NCBI GenBank assembly: GCA_003153295.1
Contig: PLXY01000011.1
Span: 383,117-447,116, forward strand
DNA: 64,000 nucleotides
Reading direction: 5' to 3'
DNA from: Parachlamydiales bacterium
GTDB lineage: Bacteria > Chlamydiota > Chlamydiia > Chlamydiales > Rhabdochlamydiaceae
Position numbers and translations under genes: made by a program
In this document: in pieces, positions 42,372 to 51,048 of the stretch
How positions within the stretch are numbered: position 1 is the first letter of the stretch
How the letters are laid out: each line of letters opens with the position of its first letter
The notes under the pieces: generated by a model
Database searches by the model: none
Told to the model about the DNA's origin: nothing
What the model saw: the letters and a program-made list of their open reading frames with translations, nothing else

Positions 42372-43051
42372 GATATATAAATTTTAAAATTGCCTTATTT
42401 TTACCTCTATTAATGTGTTCAATCACATCTGCAACTGAAATGGGCTCAGATCTTAAAAACAGCCCTATGCTGAAAAGGGTTCTTGAGGGTCTTCAATTAA
42501 AAAAAAGCCCTTCTGAGCTCAACCAAGAATTACAAGCCGAAATTCTTGCAATGAAAATTGAGGACCAATCAGCAAGAGAAAAAAGCTTAGACATCAAAAA
42601 TTTCTCAGATGAAGATAAGAAATTAATTCTAGAAATCGATGCAAAGCATAATCAAAGGCTCAAAGAAATTATTTCTACATATGGTTGGCCGGGTATACGT
42701 CTTGTCGGAATAGAAGGATCCTTGGCTATGTGGCTTTTAGTTCAACATCAAGACCGTGATCCTGAATTTCAAACCCAGTGTCTGCAACTCCTTAAAGAAG
42801 CAGTTGAAAAACAAGATGCAGGCTACCGCGAATACGCATATTTACTAGACAGGGTAAAAAGTAATGGCAATCTCTTACAGGTTTATGGAACACAATGGAC
42901 CCAGAAAGAAGGAAAAATCGTTTTATATCCCTGTGAAGATCCACAGAATCTTAATCAGCGCCGTTTTGAAGCAGGTCTAAATACCATTGAAGAGTACAGG
43001 GAAGTAATGCAAAGAGCCTATCACCTCAGCGATACTGACATTTCTTTGTGA
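42368..43051 (+). CDS. DUF6624 domain protein with signal peptide
   Basis: A 227-residue protein with GTG start overlapping the argS stop. Residues 1-22 (IALFLPLLMCSITSA) form a signal peptide. The domain at about 95-215 follows a pattern I associate with DUF6624: GWPGIRLVGIEGS.AMWLLVQH.DRDPEFQ, then YLLDRV and VYGTQW, ending with RRFEAGL..IEEY. Found in many bacteria with unknown role. Preserved His, Asp and Trp positions hint at an enzyme, unproven. Probably periplasmic. Confidence 0.75.
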   Translation: MRYINFKIALFLPLLMCSITSATEMGSDLKNSPMLKRVLEGLQLKKSPSELNQELQAEILAMKIEDQSAREKSLDIKNFSDEDKKLILEIDAKHNQRLKEIISTYGWPGIRLVGIEGSLAMWLLVQHQDRDPEFQTQCLQLLKEAVEKQDAGYREYAYLLDRVKSNGNLLQVYGTQWTQKEGKIVLYPCEDPQNLNQRRFEAGLNTIEEYREVMQRAYHLSDTDISL

Positions 43052-43082
43052 TGATCAATTAACAAAATTTTTCCCAGGGTAT

Positions 43083-43802
43083 ATGGTTAACATGATGAAC
43101 TTATTGAAGAGATTTACCGTATTCTTTTTGCTTCTTCTTTTCATGATGAATATGTCATGCACTTCCAAAGAAAAACCCAAATTTTATAGTCAGTTTGGAC
43201 AAGATAAATACCTTTATAAAAAAGTTTTTAAGAATAAAAAAGATGGGGTCTTTGTCGATATTGGAGCCCATGATGGTGTTTCTTTCAGCAATACCTTTTT
43301 TTTCGAGAACTTAGGATGGAAAGGAATTTGCATAGAGCCTATCCCTGAGGTTTTTGAACGGTTACAAAAAGCAAGAAAAGCGACTTGTATCAAAGGCTGT
43401 ATCTCGGATAAGTACGATACAGCTTCCTTTCTATGTATAAAAGGGTACGCTGAAATGCTCAGTGGAATTTTAGAAAATTACGAGCCCGGACATGTGGAGA
43501 GAATAAGAAAAGAGATTCTAGAAAAAGGCTGCACTTCTGAAGTTATCCCCGTGAAATGTTATAACATCAATCGTCTCTTTCTCGATCAAGGAATCCAACA
43601 TGTCGATTACCTCAGCATTGATACCGAGGGGGGTGAATTGGATATTTTGAAGTCGATCGACTTCGATCAGTTTGATATCGATGTGATAGATGTAGAAAAT
43701 AACTATGGGACGGCTTTTCAAAATTTACTAGAGCCTAAAGGATACAAGCTCATTGCCAAGCGCGGTCCTGATGAAATCTATAAAAAATCCCGTCCTAAAT
43801 AG
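43083..43802 (+). CDS. FkbM-family methyltransferase with N-terminal export signal
   Basis: A 239-residue protein. Residues 10-24 are a strongly hydrophobic signal or anchor followed by SCTS, so a lipoprotein-type or cleaved signal is possible, though the lipobox (N-M-S-C) is poor. The AdoMet fold follows: GVFVDIGAHDGVSFSNTFFF near 54-73 with the Gly-rich loop, GICIEPIPEVFERL near 79-92, and FkbM-type YLSIDTEGGELDIL near 178-191. FkbM enzymes O-methylate sugars or other small molecules and are normally cytosolic. It follows DUF6624 by 31 bases. Confidence 0.82.
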   Translation: MVNMMNLLKRFTVFFLLLLFMMNMSCTSKEKPKFYSQFGQDKYLYKKVFKNKKDGVFVDIGAHDGVSFSNTFFFENLGWKGICIEPIPEVFERLQKARKATCIKGCISDKYDTASFLCIKGYAEMLSGILENYEPGHVERIRKEILEKGCTSEVIPVKCYNINRLFLDQGIQHVDYLSIDTEGGELDILKSIDFDQFDIDVIDVENNYGTAFQNLLEPKGYKLIAKRGPDEIYKKSRPK

Positions 43803-43811
43803 CCAAATAGG

Positions 43812-43955
43812 TTATTTGGATATCGGATGGACTTTTTCTGCAGGGCCAATCAAGGCTTTCTTTTCTTTAAAGTCCAAATAGATGATATGTCCTAAAATAC
43901 AGTCGAAATCTCCTAATTTTCTGAAATGGGATAAAGCGAAAGGTCCATTGCTCAT
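43812..43955 (-). pseudogene. 47-codon ORF or gene remnant
   Basis: Minus-strand ORF MSNGPFALSHFRKLGDFDCI, then LGHIIYLDFKEKKALIGPAE, then KVHPISK and TAA. It reads like the C-terminal part of a folded domain (alternating strand pattern, D-F-D and G-H-I-I-Y-L-D), but I cannot name a parent. No ribosome-binding site is visible. The rest of this 296-base gap shows nothing. Either a decayed gene end or a small hypothetical protein. Confidence 0.35.
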
Positions 43956-44098
43956 CAGTTAAACCATTGAATATTGACATTGACCTCTCCTTTGAAGAAG
44001 AGGTCAATTATCTTATTAAAGACAATGAAATACGAAGAAAATAAGTTCATTGATGAATAAAAATAACCACCAATTTTTTCTAAATCGCTGTTTCCTTT

Positions 44099-45190
44099 CT
44101 ACCTGAAATTCGTGCTAATGATCTGTTCCATTAAGCCTGCACCTGGAAAATCAGCCATAATAATGCCTACATAACTTGGATAATTTTTAATAATATAATC
44201 ACGAGTTAAGATATTAGTCCCTTCGTAAGCAATAGTGCAAAGTGTTCCCCAGCAATCGACTCTTGGAAAGTCGGGATAGGAATCCTTCCAGCCAGGAGTT
44301 GTCCTGCCGGTTGCTAGGCGTGGTGCGGATGTAGAGGGACTGGAATGGCCACTTGCCACAAAATAAGGAAAAGAACCAGTGCTCCCAGATAAATAATTGA
44401 TGAAGAAAGGTCTATCAAACGAGCTGTTGCTAGATGCATCCACTAGCTGTTGTTTGACCTGGGTCCATTTATCATACAAATCAGCATTGGTTGTTAACTT
44501 CCAGTGGTCTTGAATATTAAATAAGGAAGAGGAGTAGACGAGGCCGAAATCACCGCCCTTAAAATCTCTCAACAAAACAATCTTACCTCGCACATCATTC
44601 AAAATCACGCGAAAGTCAGAGCCTCTCCAAAAAAAGTTAGAGTAGTTCGGATCATTAACGTAGCTATTGAATATTGTCACAAAATCGACAGTGCTTTGAG
44701 GGTCTACATCAGATGCTTCGCCCACGCGCATCAACACAGTTTCAGAAGGGTGCTGTTGAAGAAATTGTGTTATTGCCAGCAAAACATCATTAAAATTAGC
44801 GTGTTGGTAGACCTGTCCATGATGAATTGTAAAACTATCATCGACTCGTCTGCAACGAATATCTACTACTCTCACCCCTGACAATAATTGAGTTCCGAGT
44901 TTCATTGATTGAGTTTGGACGATATCCCCTCCATGTAATGCCATGGTATCATGTGTGCCAGGCATGGATATATCTTTCAAACAACGCTCGTTCGGAACGG
45001 CCTCCATCCAGTCGGGAAAATTAACGCCGATGCTTTCATCATGCGAATAAGCCCTATCCTCATGAGCCCATCCATAGGTTACTTGAAAAGCCAACAATAA
45101 AAAAAAGATGCGCAGGATATTTGGTAAGAAAATTAACTTAAATTTTAACAGATATGATTGATTTGATGATTTGTACACTAATGCCTCCAT
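44099..45190 (-). CDS. Secreted phosphatidylinositol-specific phospholipase C-like protein
   Basis: A 363-residue protein with the PLC X-domain. Residues 22-43 form a signal-peptide-like stretch (IFFLLLAFQVTYGWA). Active-site motifs: SMPGTHDTM near 76-84 (first catalytic His) and FTIHHGQVYQ near 119-128 (second His), with VRVVDIRCRR between. Bacterial PI-PLCs cut phosphatidylinositol or GPI anchors and are usually secreted; in an intracellular bacterium it could act on host membranes. Single gene. Substrate not readable. Confidence 0.85.
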   Translation of the reverse strand: MEALVYKSSNQSYLLKFKLIFLPNILRIFFLLLAFQVTYGWAHEDRAYSHDESIGVNFPDWMEAVPNERCLKDISMPGTHDTMALHGGDIVQTQSMKLGTQLLSGVRVVDIRCRRVDDSFTIHHGQVYQHANFNDVLLAITQFLQQHPSETVLMRVGEASDVDPQSTVDFVTIFNSYVNDPNYSNFFWRGSDFRVILNDVRGKIVLLRDFKGGDFGLVYSSSLFNIQDHWKLTTNADLYDKWTQVKQQLVDASSNSSFDRPFFINYLSGSTGSFPYFVASGHSSPSTSAPRLATGRTTPGWKDSYPDFPRVDCWGTLCTIAYEGTNILTRDYIIKNYPSYVGIIMADFPGAGLMEQIISTNFR

Positions 45191-45502
45191 TTGTTGTTTC
45201 TTAAAAAGAGTAAAAAAAAGATTGCTGTGTAATAAATTTTATAGCAAGACAAATCGCCCCTAGTAAAAATAGCGAGTTAATTTGTCTTTTTCTGGTAAGT
45301 ACTGGCTTCTTTGCCCTACAAAACTGTCACCAATGATGATTGCCGATATGAGAAGCATTCCAAGTTTGAAACGTTTTTTCGAAGAGCTATATTTTTGGAG
45401 TTTAGGAGACGAAAAAGGGTTTCTATGCTCATATCGGGCAGAGAATTCTCTAGGCGAGATTTCTCTTTTTCTTGAGAAGGATCCATTTAGAAACACTCGA
45501 CA
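45191..45502. other. 312-base intergenic region, no supported gene
   Basis: AT-rich region between the PI-PLC gene start and the end of epmB, both on the minus strand. It must contain the PI-PLC promoter. A 78-codon minus-strand ORF with GTG start (45260-45496) has a hydrophobic segment but no ribosome site; I do not call it. Confidence 0.4.
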
Positions 45503-46492
45503 TCAAGTGCACAAAGACAAACTCCTTTCGAGTAAGCCCGTTTTAGAAGGCTCTCCTGCTTCTTCCTTCACATATTTAGGCACGGCATAACCAGACATGA
45601 CTTCCGTGAGCTGAGCGACGAGTATTCTTCCTTCTTCTTCAGGGACTTCGAAATGAGCCGCTCCCTGGACACGATCTAGTTGATGCAGGTAATAGGGTAA
45701 AATGCCGTGGCTCGCGAGCTTCTCACAAAGCTCTTTCAAAGTGGAGAGGTTATCATTGACTCCGCGTAAGAGGACGGTTTGATTGAGAACAGGAATTCCT
45801 AGCTTTTGGATTTTCTTTAAACCCGTCACCACTTGCGCATCGAGTTCTGAAGCATGATTGGTGTGGATGACAAAGAACACTTGGAGTCGTATTTCTTTGA
45901 GTAACAAGAGAAATTCTTCATCGATCCTTTCCGGGATGCCGATCGGAAACCGGGTATGAAATCTGAGCCTTTCCAAATGAGGGATGACATCCAATCGTTT
46001 AATCAAACTACTCAAGGTCTCATTCGATAGAGAAAGGGGATCTCCGCCGCTGAGGATGATCTCTGTGAGAGTGGGGTCTTGTCTGATGAGCTCGATTTCC
46101 TCAGCAAAGTTTTTATCCTGAGTTTCATAATCATAGTTTTGACGGAAACAAAATCTGCAATTCATGGCGCAGCTGCTGGTACAGACGAGGAGCGCCCGGC
46201 CGTGATATTTTTTCAAGAGCTTGCTCGACTGGCGGGCTTGAAGATCTCCCACCGGGTCGGCTTGAAAACCAAAGACAACTTCGTTCTCTTTTTCAACAGG
46301 AAGGAATTGAAGTAGAATAGGATCGTCCCATCTGTTTTTCTGAATTTTTTGAGCAAGGCGGAAGGGAAGATTCAGAGGGAAGCGGGAATCTTTTAAGATC
46401 TCCGGATAGTAAACAGAATCGAGCTGAAGAAACTCAGAGAGCTTCTTCCAGCAAGTAAAGTTTTGACGTTGAACTTGTCTCCAGGGAATCAT
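45503..46492 (-). CDS. epmB: EF-P beta-lysylation lysine 2,3-aminomutase EpmB
   Basis: A 329-residue radical SAM protein of the KamA/EpmB family. The 4Fe-4S motif is C-x3-C-x2-C in SSCAMNCRFCFRQNYDY near 108-124, the AdoMet GGDPLSLSNETL near 153-164, and PLP-binding region residues follow. The length (about 330) fits EpmB rather than the longer KamA (about 415). EpmB makes (R)-beta-lysine for modification of elongation factor P. efp and epmA are not in the window. Confidence 0.9.
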   Translation of the reverse strand: MIPWRQVQRQNFTCWKKLSEFLQLDSVYYPEILKDSRFPLNLPFRLAQKIQKNRWDDPILLQFLPVEKENEVVFGFQADPVGDLQARQSSKLLKKYHGRALLVCTSSCAMNCRFCFRQNYDYETQDKNFAEEIELIRQDPTLTEIILSGGDPLSLSNETLSSLIKRLDVIPHLERLRFHTRFPIGIPERIDEEFLLLLKEIRLQVFFVIHTNHASELDAQVVTGLKKIQKLGIPVLNQTVLLRGVNDNLSTLKELCEKLASHGILPYYLHQLDRVQGAAHFEVPEEEGRILVAQLTEVMSGYAVPKYVKEEAGEPSKTGLLERSLSLCT

Positions 46493-46557
46493 AACCCATC
46501 CATTTTAGGATGGGCGGAGGTATTTTGAGTAGATAAAAACTTTTTTAGGTCCAGTTT

Positions 46558-47916
46558 TTAGACGATGGCTGCTACATTTTTTTTCAGTGCTGGGGTATCC
46601 CGAGCGACGTCGGCGCCTACAGAAACAAGCTTATCGACCAGGTTTTCATAACCCCTATCGAGGAAGTGGGCGCCCGAAATCAGACTGGTATCAGGGGCCA
46701 TGAGAGCGGCAATCACATAGGCAAAGCCGGCACGTAGATCAGGTATCGTGATATCCTTTGAAACCAAAGGAGTAGGTCCTTTAACGACAATGCTATGGCA
46801 ATAATTCTGCGACTTGAAGCGGCAAGGGACATTTCCTAAGCAATGAGTAAAGTGTTGAATATCGGCTCCCATCTCTTTGAGGGTCTCTGTGTAGCCAAAA
46901 CGGTTTTCATAAACAGTTTCATGCACTATAGAATGGCCATGGGCTTGCGTCAACAAAGCAACGAAAGGTTGCTGCCAATCGGTTAAAAATCCTGGATGGA
47001 CATCGGTTTCTAGGAGAATGCCCCCTTTTAAAGGGCCACGATAAAAGAACTCAATGCCGTTATTGCGGACATTGAATCCCGCTCCGATCTCTCGCAGTTT
47101 GTTGAGGAAAGTGATCATGTGAAAATGTTGGGCGCCTTCGACAAAGACTTTACCTTGCGTGCTGATGGCTGCCATGCCTAAAGAGGCAGCTTCGATCCGG
47201 TCGGTCATGACTTGATGTTCCACTTCGTAAAATTCTTGCGCCGGCTGGATGCGGATGGTGCGGTCGACATCGACGACAATGCCAACGCCGAGTTTTTGTA
47301 GGAAAAGAACCAGGTCGACAATTTCAGGTTCGATGGCGGCATTGCGAATCACTGTTCCGCCTTTGGCGCGACAAGAAGCTAAGATGGTATTTTCAGTAGC
47401 ACCGACGGAAGGAAATGGGAGTTCAATTAAAGTCCCGCGCAGACCTTGATGAGCCCTAGCAAAATAAGCTCCTTCTTTTTTCATCGCGCGAAATTCAATC
47501 GTAGCGCCGAGTTTTTCCATGGAGCTAATATGAAAGTCAATGGGGCGCGGACCGATTTTACAGCCGCCGGCAGTCGGAACAATAATGTCTTCGTCGGTTC
47601 TGCCCAGGAGCGCTCCGATCATCAAAATCGGAATGCGGTTAGAACCGGAAAATCTTTGAGGGATGTAGGTGGTGGTCAGTTCTTTGGTGACGATCTCAAT
47701 GACGCCTTCGCTTTTGTCCCAATGCACTGTGCTTCCAATTTCTCGACAGAGGTCCACGGTAATTTCAACATCGAGAATATTAGGCACATTGAAGAAGACG
47801 CAACGTTTATCTGAAAGAAGAGACGCAACGAGAAGCTTCGTAACCGCATTCTTCGCACCCGCAGCTTTGACACTGCCTTGAAGGGGATTTCCACCTTTTA
47901 TTTTTAGTATGTCCAT
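46558..47916 (-). CDS. murA: UDP-N-acetylglucosamine 1-carboxyvinyltransferase MurA
   Basis: A 452-residue protein with the EPSP-synthase/MurA fold. K22-N23 in the AAGAKNA loop bind substrate, and the catalytic loop PTAGGCKIGPRPIDFH (C119) retains the cysteine that fosfomycin alkylates. It catalyses the first committed step of peptidoglycan. It is slightly longer than E. coli MurA (419) with a C-terminal extension. From memory, C. trachomatis MurA carries Asp at this Cys position. The next gene on the same strand upstream is an ATP-grasp protein 11 bases away. Confidence 0.95.
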   Translation of the reverse strand: MDILKIKGGNPLQGSVKAAGAKNAVTKLLVASLLSDKRCVFFNVPNILDVEITVDLCREIGSTVHWDKSEGVIEIVTKELTTTYIPQRFSGSNRIPILMIGALLGRTDEDIIVPTAGGCKIGPRPIDFHISSMEKLGATIEFRAMKKEGAYFARAHQGLRGTLIELPFPSVGATENTILASCRAKGGTVIRNAAIEPEIVDLVLFLQKLGVGIVVDVDRTIRIQPAQEFYEVEHQVMTDRIEAASLGMAAISTQGKVFVEGAQHFHMITFLNKLREIGAGFNVRNNGIEFFYRGPLKGGILLETDVHPGFLTDWQQPFVALLTQAHGHSIVHETVYENRFGYTETLKEMGADIQHFTHCLGNVPCRFKSQNYCHSIVVKGPTPLVSKDITIPDLRAGFAYVIAALMAPDTSLISGAHFLDRGYENLVDKLVSVGADVARDTPALKKNVAAIV

Positions 47917-47927
47917 ACTGCCCAGTC

Positions 47928-48962
47928 TTAGCTAGATTTTGATTTATTCGCAAGAACCTCGACAACTAACTTTCTAGAAAAAGGGAAGAGCGTTCCATTT
48001 TTTTGCACGATCGCATCAGGTAATAAGTTGCTGAGATTGCTTTTTGTCAAATAGCTTAAAGCAATCGTTTGTTTTGGGAAACGACGTTCTGAAATTTCGA
48101 GTGCAATCCATCCCATTGTTTTGCGCGCATTGATTTCTACAACTGGTTGAAGCTTGTCATTTCCCCAGATCATTGCATCGATTCCGACATGGCCAAAGTA
48201 TCCTAGCGCTTTTATTTTTTCCAAAATTGGAAATACTTTCTCTTGATGCTTTTCCAGAAAGGGAAAATATTTTCCGAATAAAAAAGGGAGATCGCCGACT
48301 TGGGTTGAATTGTACTTTCCCCGCTGGTCATTGACGCAGATAGTGGCTCCGAGAAATTCGATTTTGTCTGGATAGATTTTCCATTGAGTACTGAAATCGA
48401 GTTTTCTCTCCACCCAAGGCTCTGCAATCACAGGCTGTCCCCTTGCAAACTCTTGCTCTGCAAATTTCTTCCGATGATCTGATGGTAGAAAAAGGTGCCC
48501 TTTTCCAGAAACGCCAAAACAGGTCTTGAGGACTTTGGGGCCTTCTGTTTTATCGATCCATTTTTCCAGCTCTTCCATCGAATCGATCAGGGCAGCGCCT
48601 GGAAGTTTTTGCGATTCTTTAAAGGAAAAAGCTTTCGAGTTGACGAGCTTGACAACTTCCCACTCCGGCATCTGATAGGAGAGTTTTTTTTTCTTTGCCC
48701 AGTCAGCGATGCTTTGAGAGGCGCCCCATGACTCGATTTGTTGATAGGGGAAGTGCCTCTCCTCTAATAAATGGCAGCGAGAAATCGAAGGCGCAGGAGC
48801 GTGGGTAACGGCAATGCCGTCCTCGGCTTCAGCATAGAGAAGAGGAAGAAATTGAAGCTGCATAAAGATGGGATGGCTTTGGATTAAAGCGGCAAAGTTT
48901 GCCGGGCTCTCGGCTGCGAGTTCCGCTTCAAAATTAGTATTCGCAATATGCAGGAATGACAT
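47928..48962 (-). CDS. ATP-grasp superfamily protein
   Basis: A 344-residue protein. The ATP-grasp core is visible: VKLVNSKAFSFKES near 105-118, VLKTCFGVSGKGHLFL near 143-158 (Lys and Gly-rich loop), AEPWVERKLDFS near 184-195, and the metal-binding VEINARKTMG near 281-290. Such enzymes form carboxylate-amine bonds using ATP. No substrate can be read. It lies immediately upstream of murA (11 bases), so a cell-envelope role is possible by context. Divergent from ispF with 22 bases between. Confidence 0.75.
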   Translation of the reverse strand: MSFLHIANTNFEAELAAESPANFAALIQSHPIFMQLQFLPLLYAEAEDGIAVTHAPAPSISRCHLLEERHFPYQQIESWGASQSIADWAKKKKLSYQMPEWEVVKLVNSKAFSFKESQKLPGAALIDSMEELEKWIDKTEGPKVLKTCFGVSGKGHLFLPSDHRKKFAEQEFARGQPVIAEPWVERKLDFSTQWKIYPDKIEFLGATICVNDQRGKYNSTQVGDLPFLFGKYFPFLEKHQEKVFPILEKIKALGYFGHVGIDAMIWGNDKLQPVVEINARKTMGWIALEISERRFPKQTIALSYLTKSNLSNLLPDAIVQKNGTLFPFSRKLVVEVLANKSKSS

Positions 48963-48984
48963 CTTGAATTAGAATATCTGACCA

Positions 48985-49467
48985 ATGAAATATCGAACAG
49001 GATTAGGACAGGACAGTCACCGTTTTTTACCTGAAGGTTCTACCAAGCCGTGTATCCTCGGGGGATTGATCTTTGAAGAGGCTCCTGGGATGGCTTCTGA
49101 TTCGGATGGCGATGTTGTTTTGCATGCGATCTGCAATGCCATCACTTCGGTGACGGGCGTTCAAATTTTAGGAGGGATCGCCGATGATCTTTGTCAAAAA
49201 GACGGAATTACCGATAGCCAAGTCTATCTAGAGAAGGCCTTAGAAACTTTGGAGAGGCAAAAAATCGAGCATATCGCGATTGCCATCGAAGCTAAACGGC
49301 CTCGGCTCCAACATCGTATAGAGGAGATGCGGTCCAAGATTGCTGCTCTCATGCACTTAAAAATTATGCAGGTGGGCATTACAGCAACTGCCAGCAATGG
49401 ACTGACAGAATTTGGTCTCGGAGAAGGGATCCAATGCATATGTATTATTACGGTTACAGAAAATTAA
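48985..49467 (+). CDS. ispF: 2-C-methyl-D-erythritol 2,4-cyclodiphosphate synthase
   Basis: A 160-residue IspF. The metal-binding motif GLGQDSHRF (D9, H11) lies at the N-terminus, SDGDVVLHAICNA near 38-50 holds the other His, and GITATASNGLTEFGLGEGIQ is near the C-terminus. That end is more divergent than the usual T-A-T-T-x-E-x-L-G-F form. It acts in the MEP isoprenoid route. Followed by an Inc-like gene two bases on. Confidence 0.9.
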   Translation: MKYRTGLGQDSHRFLPEGSTKPCILGGLIFEEAPGMASDSDGDVVLHAICNAITSVTGVQILGGIADDLCQKDGITDSQVYLEKALETLERQKIEHIAIAIEAKRPRLQHRIEEMRSKIAALMHLKIMQVGITATASNGLTEFGLGEGIQCICIITVTEN

Positions 49468-49468
49468 T

Positions 49469-50188
49469 ATGACATCTTTATACTTATCAGCAACTTTATC
49501 ACCTGACGAGAATTTGACTCTTGTTGCTCGGGGACAAACAATGACAAAAGAGTATGCGGATATTCATGAAGAGTTTGTGCGGCAAGAATTTCCCGCTGTT
49601 ATTTCAACCTTAAAAATCACGGCATTTGCTTTGGGCGTGATCAGTCTCTTAATAACGGTCTTAGTGCATCGAAAAACTGGGATTGTCCTTTCTTGTCTAT
49701 GCATTGTTCCGCTGATTGGCATTTACTATATTCAGCAAAGGCAAAATGTCTTTTTGTCGAAGCTTGAATTAGTCAGTAATCAGACACGAGCGATTTTTAG
49801 CGATATAAACATTTATTTAGAGAATGAAAGGTTTTTTAAAGAAGAAGTTTTGATTTCTCTATTTAATGAAGGCACATATTACGAAGAACAAGATGCGCTG
49901 AGGGAGCTTCAAAAAATCGTGGCTCGCTTTGATCGAGATTTGCTAATTTTAAATGATGCGGATAAAAATCGACGTTATAACAAGCAGGGAAAAATCATCT
50001 CTTCGGTTCGCTCTGCCCTGGCGATGAAAACGCCTTATACAGTTCCTGGAGATGTTTGGAAGAAGTTTCAACTGACTTGTATCCAGTATCTGCATGGACG
50101 GAATAGCATCGCTACCGATAAGCCGTGCCCTTATATTTGTTTATCACGAACAAATACGCTCCATTGGTCCGCAGTTCCTTTCAATTAA
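49469..50188 (+). CDS. Inc-like bilobed membrane protein
   Basis: A 239-residue protein started at the ATG at 49469, right after the ispF stop; a longer ORF starts inside ispF and is not needed. Residues 43-66 and 70-89 are two hydrophobic helices joined by a short basic turn (VHRKTG), the bilobed hairpin typical of chlamydial Inc proteins. A polar N-terminus (1-42) and a charged helical C-terminal domain (95-239) flank it. Likely inserted in the inclusion membrane with both ends to the host cytosol, by analogy only. It overlaps the convergent SDR gene by four bases. Confidence 0.65.
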   Translation: MTSLYLSATLSPDENLTLVARGQTMTKEYADIHEEFVRQEFPAVISTLKITAFALGVISLLITVLVHRKTGIVLSCLCIVPLIGIYYIQQRQNVFLSKLELVSNQTRAIFSDINIYLENERFFKEEVLISLFNEGTYYEEQDALRELQKIVARFDRDLLILNDADKNRRYNKQGKIISSVRSALAMKTPYTVPGDVWKKFQLTCIQYLHGRNSIATDKPCPYICLSRTNTLHWSAVPFN

Positions 50189-51048
50189 CTTTCTTTGTTT
50201 GAAGCAGAATTAACAAGAAATAAATCTTGCGATACCGCTCTTCTGTGATTTTCTAAAGGAACAAACAACGCCTGCATGAGAGGAGCGTCGGGGACGACGG
50301 CATAGTGAGAAAAGTCCTCAATACCCGCTTCTTTCAAAATAGCTTCGTCGGTAAAAAACTGGCCTGTGCATTGGGTTGCAGGTCTTTGGACCAGCTCATA
50401 GGCGGCATCGCCCATGATCGAAGGCCATCGGCTCCCTGCATAAACTTCGGGTGAAAAATGGTCTTTGATGGTCTGGGTAGCAATCGTTGTTTGGGGCCAG
50501 AGAGAATTGACGGCAATCCCTTTAGATTGAAACTCGGCTGCCATCCCTAATGTGCACAAGCTCATTCCATATTTAGAAAGAGAAAAGGCCAAATGATCTT
50601 TTAACCAGTAAGGTTCTAAATTTAACGGAGGCGATATGTTGATAATATGGGGATTTTGCGCGTGCTCGAGATAGGGTATGCAGGCTTGTGCCATGAGAAA
50701 AGCTGCGCGCATACCTGTCGAAACAACAATATCAAATTGCTCAGGTCTCGTTTGCAACGTGTCAGTAAAAATCGTTGCGCTGGTGTTATTAATCAAAATA
50801 TCAATTCCTCCAAAATGAGCAGCAGCCTGAGAGACGGCTTGTTGGAGGGCTTGATGATCGCAGACATCGACATTCAGAGGTAGCACGTGCCCACCTGCGG
50901 CGGTAATTTGATCGGCGGCATGTTGAATTTTTTCGGCCGTTTCTTTCGTCAGCATCACGATATTAGCTCCCTCTTTGGCAAAACGTAAAGCGATCGCTAG
51001 CCCAATACCTTGACCTGCACCTGTGATGAGAATGGTTTTATTTTTCAT
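50185..51048 (-). CDS. Short-chain dehydrogenase, HSDL2-like, with Tyr-to-Phe change
   Basis: A 287-residue SDR. NAD(P) motif TGAGQGIG (residues 9-16), NNTS near 87-90, and the HSDL2-like segment NISPPLNLEPYW (S139). The catalytic Tyr of YxxxK is replaced: FSLSK at 155-159, read directly from the codon TTT, with the adjacent YGM retained. The family is linked to lipid or ketone metabolism. With Phe the classic proton relay is lost, so activity is doubtful or altered. Last gene of a TetR-rhodanese-SDR operon (11-base overlap). Confidence 0.85.
   Translation of the reverse strand: MKNKTILITGAGQGIGLAIALRFAKEGANIVMLTKETAEKIQHAADQITAAGGHVLPLNVDVCDHQALQQAVSQAAAHFGGIDILINNTSATIFTDTLQTRPEQFDIVVSTGMRAAFLMAQACIPYLEHAQNPHIINISPPLNLEPYWLKDHLAFSLSKYGMSLCTLGMAAEFQSKGIAVNSLWPQTTIATQTIKDHFSPEVYAGSRWPSIMGDAAYELVQRPATQCTGQFFTDEAILKEAGIEDFSHYAVVPDAPLMQALFVPLENHRRAVSQDLFLVNSASNKES

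Noticed and set aside
45260..45496. 78-codon minus-strand ORF after epmB with a hydrophobic segment
   Set aside because: GTG start, no ribosome-binding site, composition like AT-rich intergenic DNA.
45282..45590. 102-codon plus-strand ORF
   Set aside because: Its 3' part is antisense to the well-supported epmB gene; no start signal.
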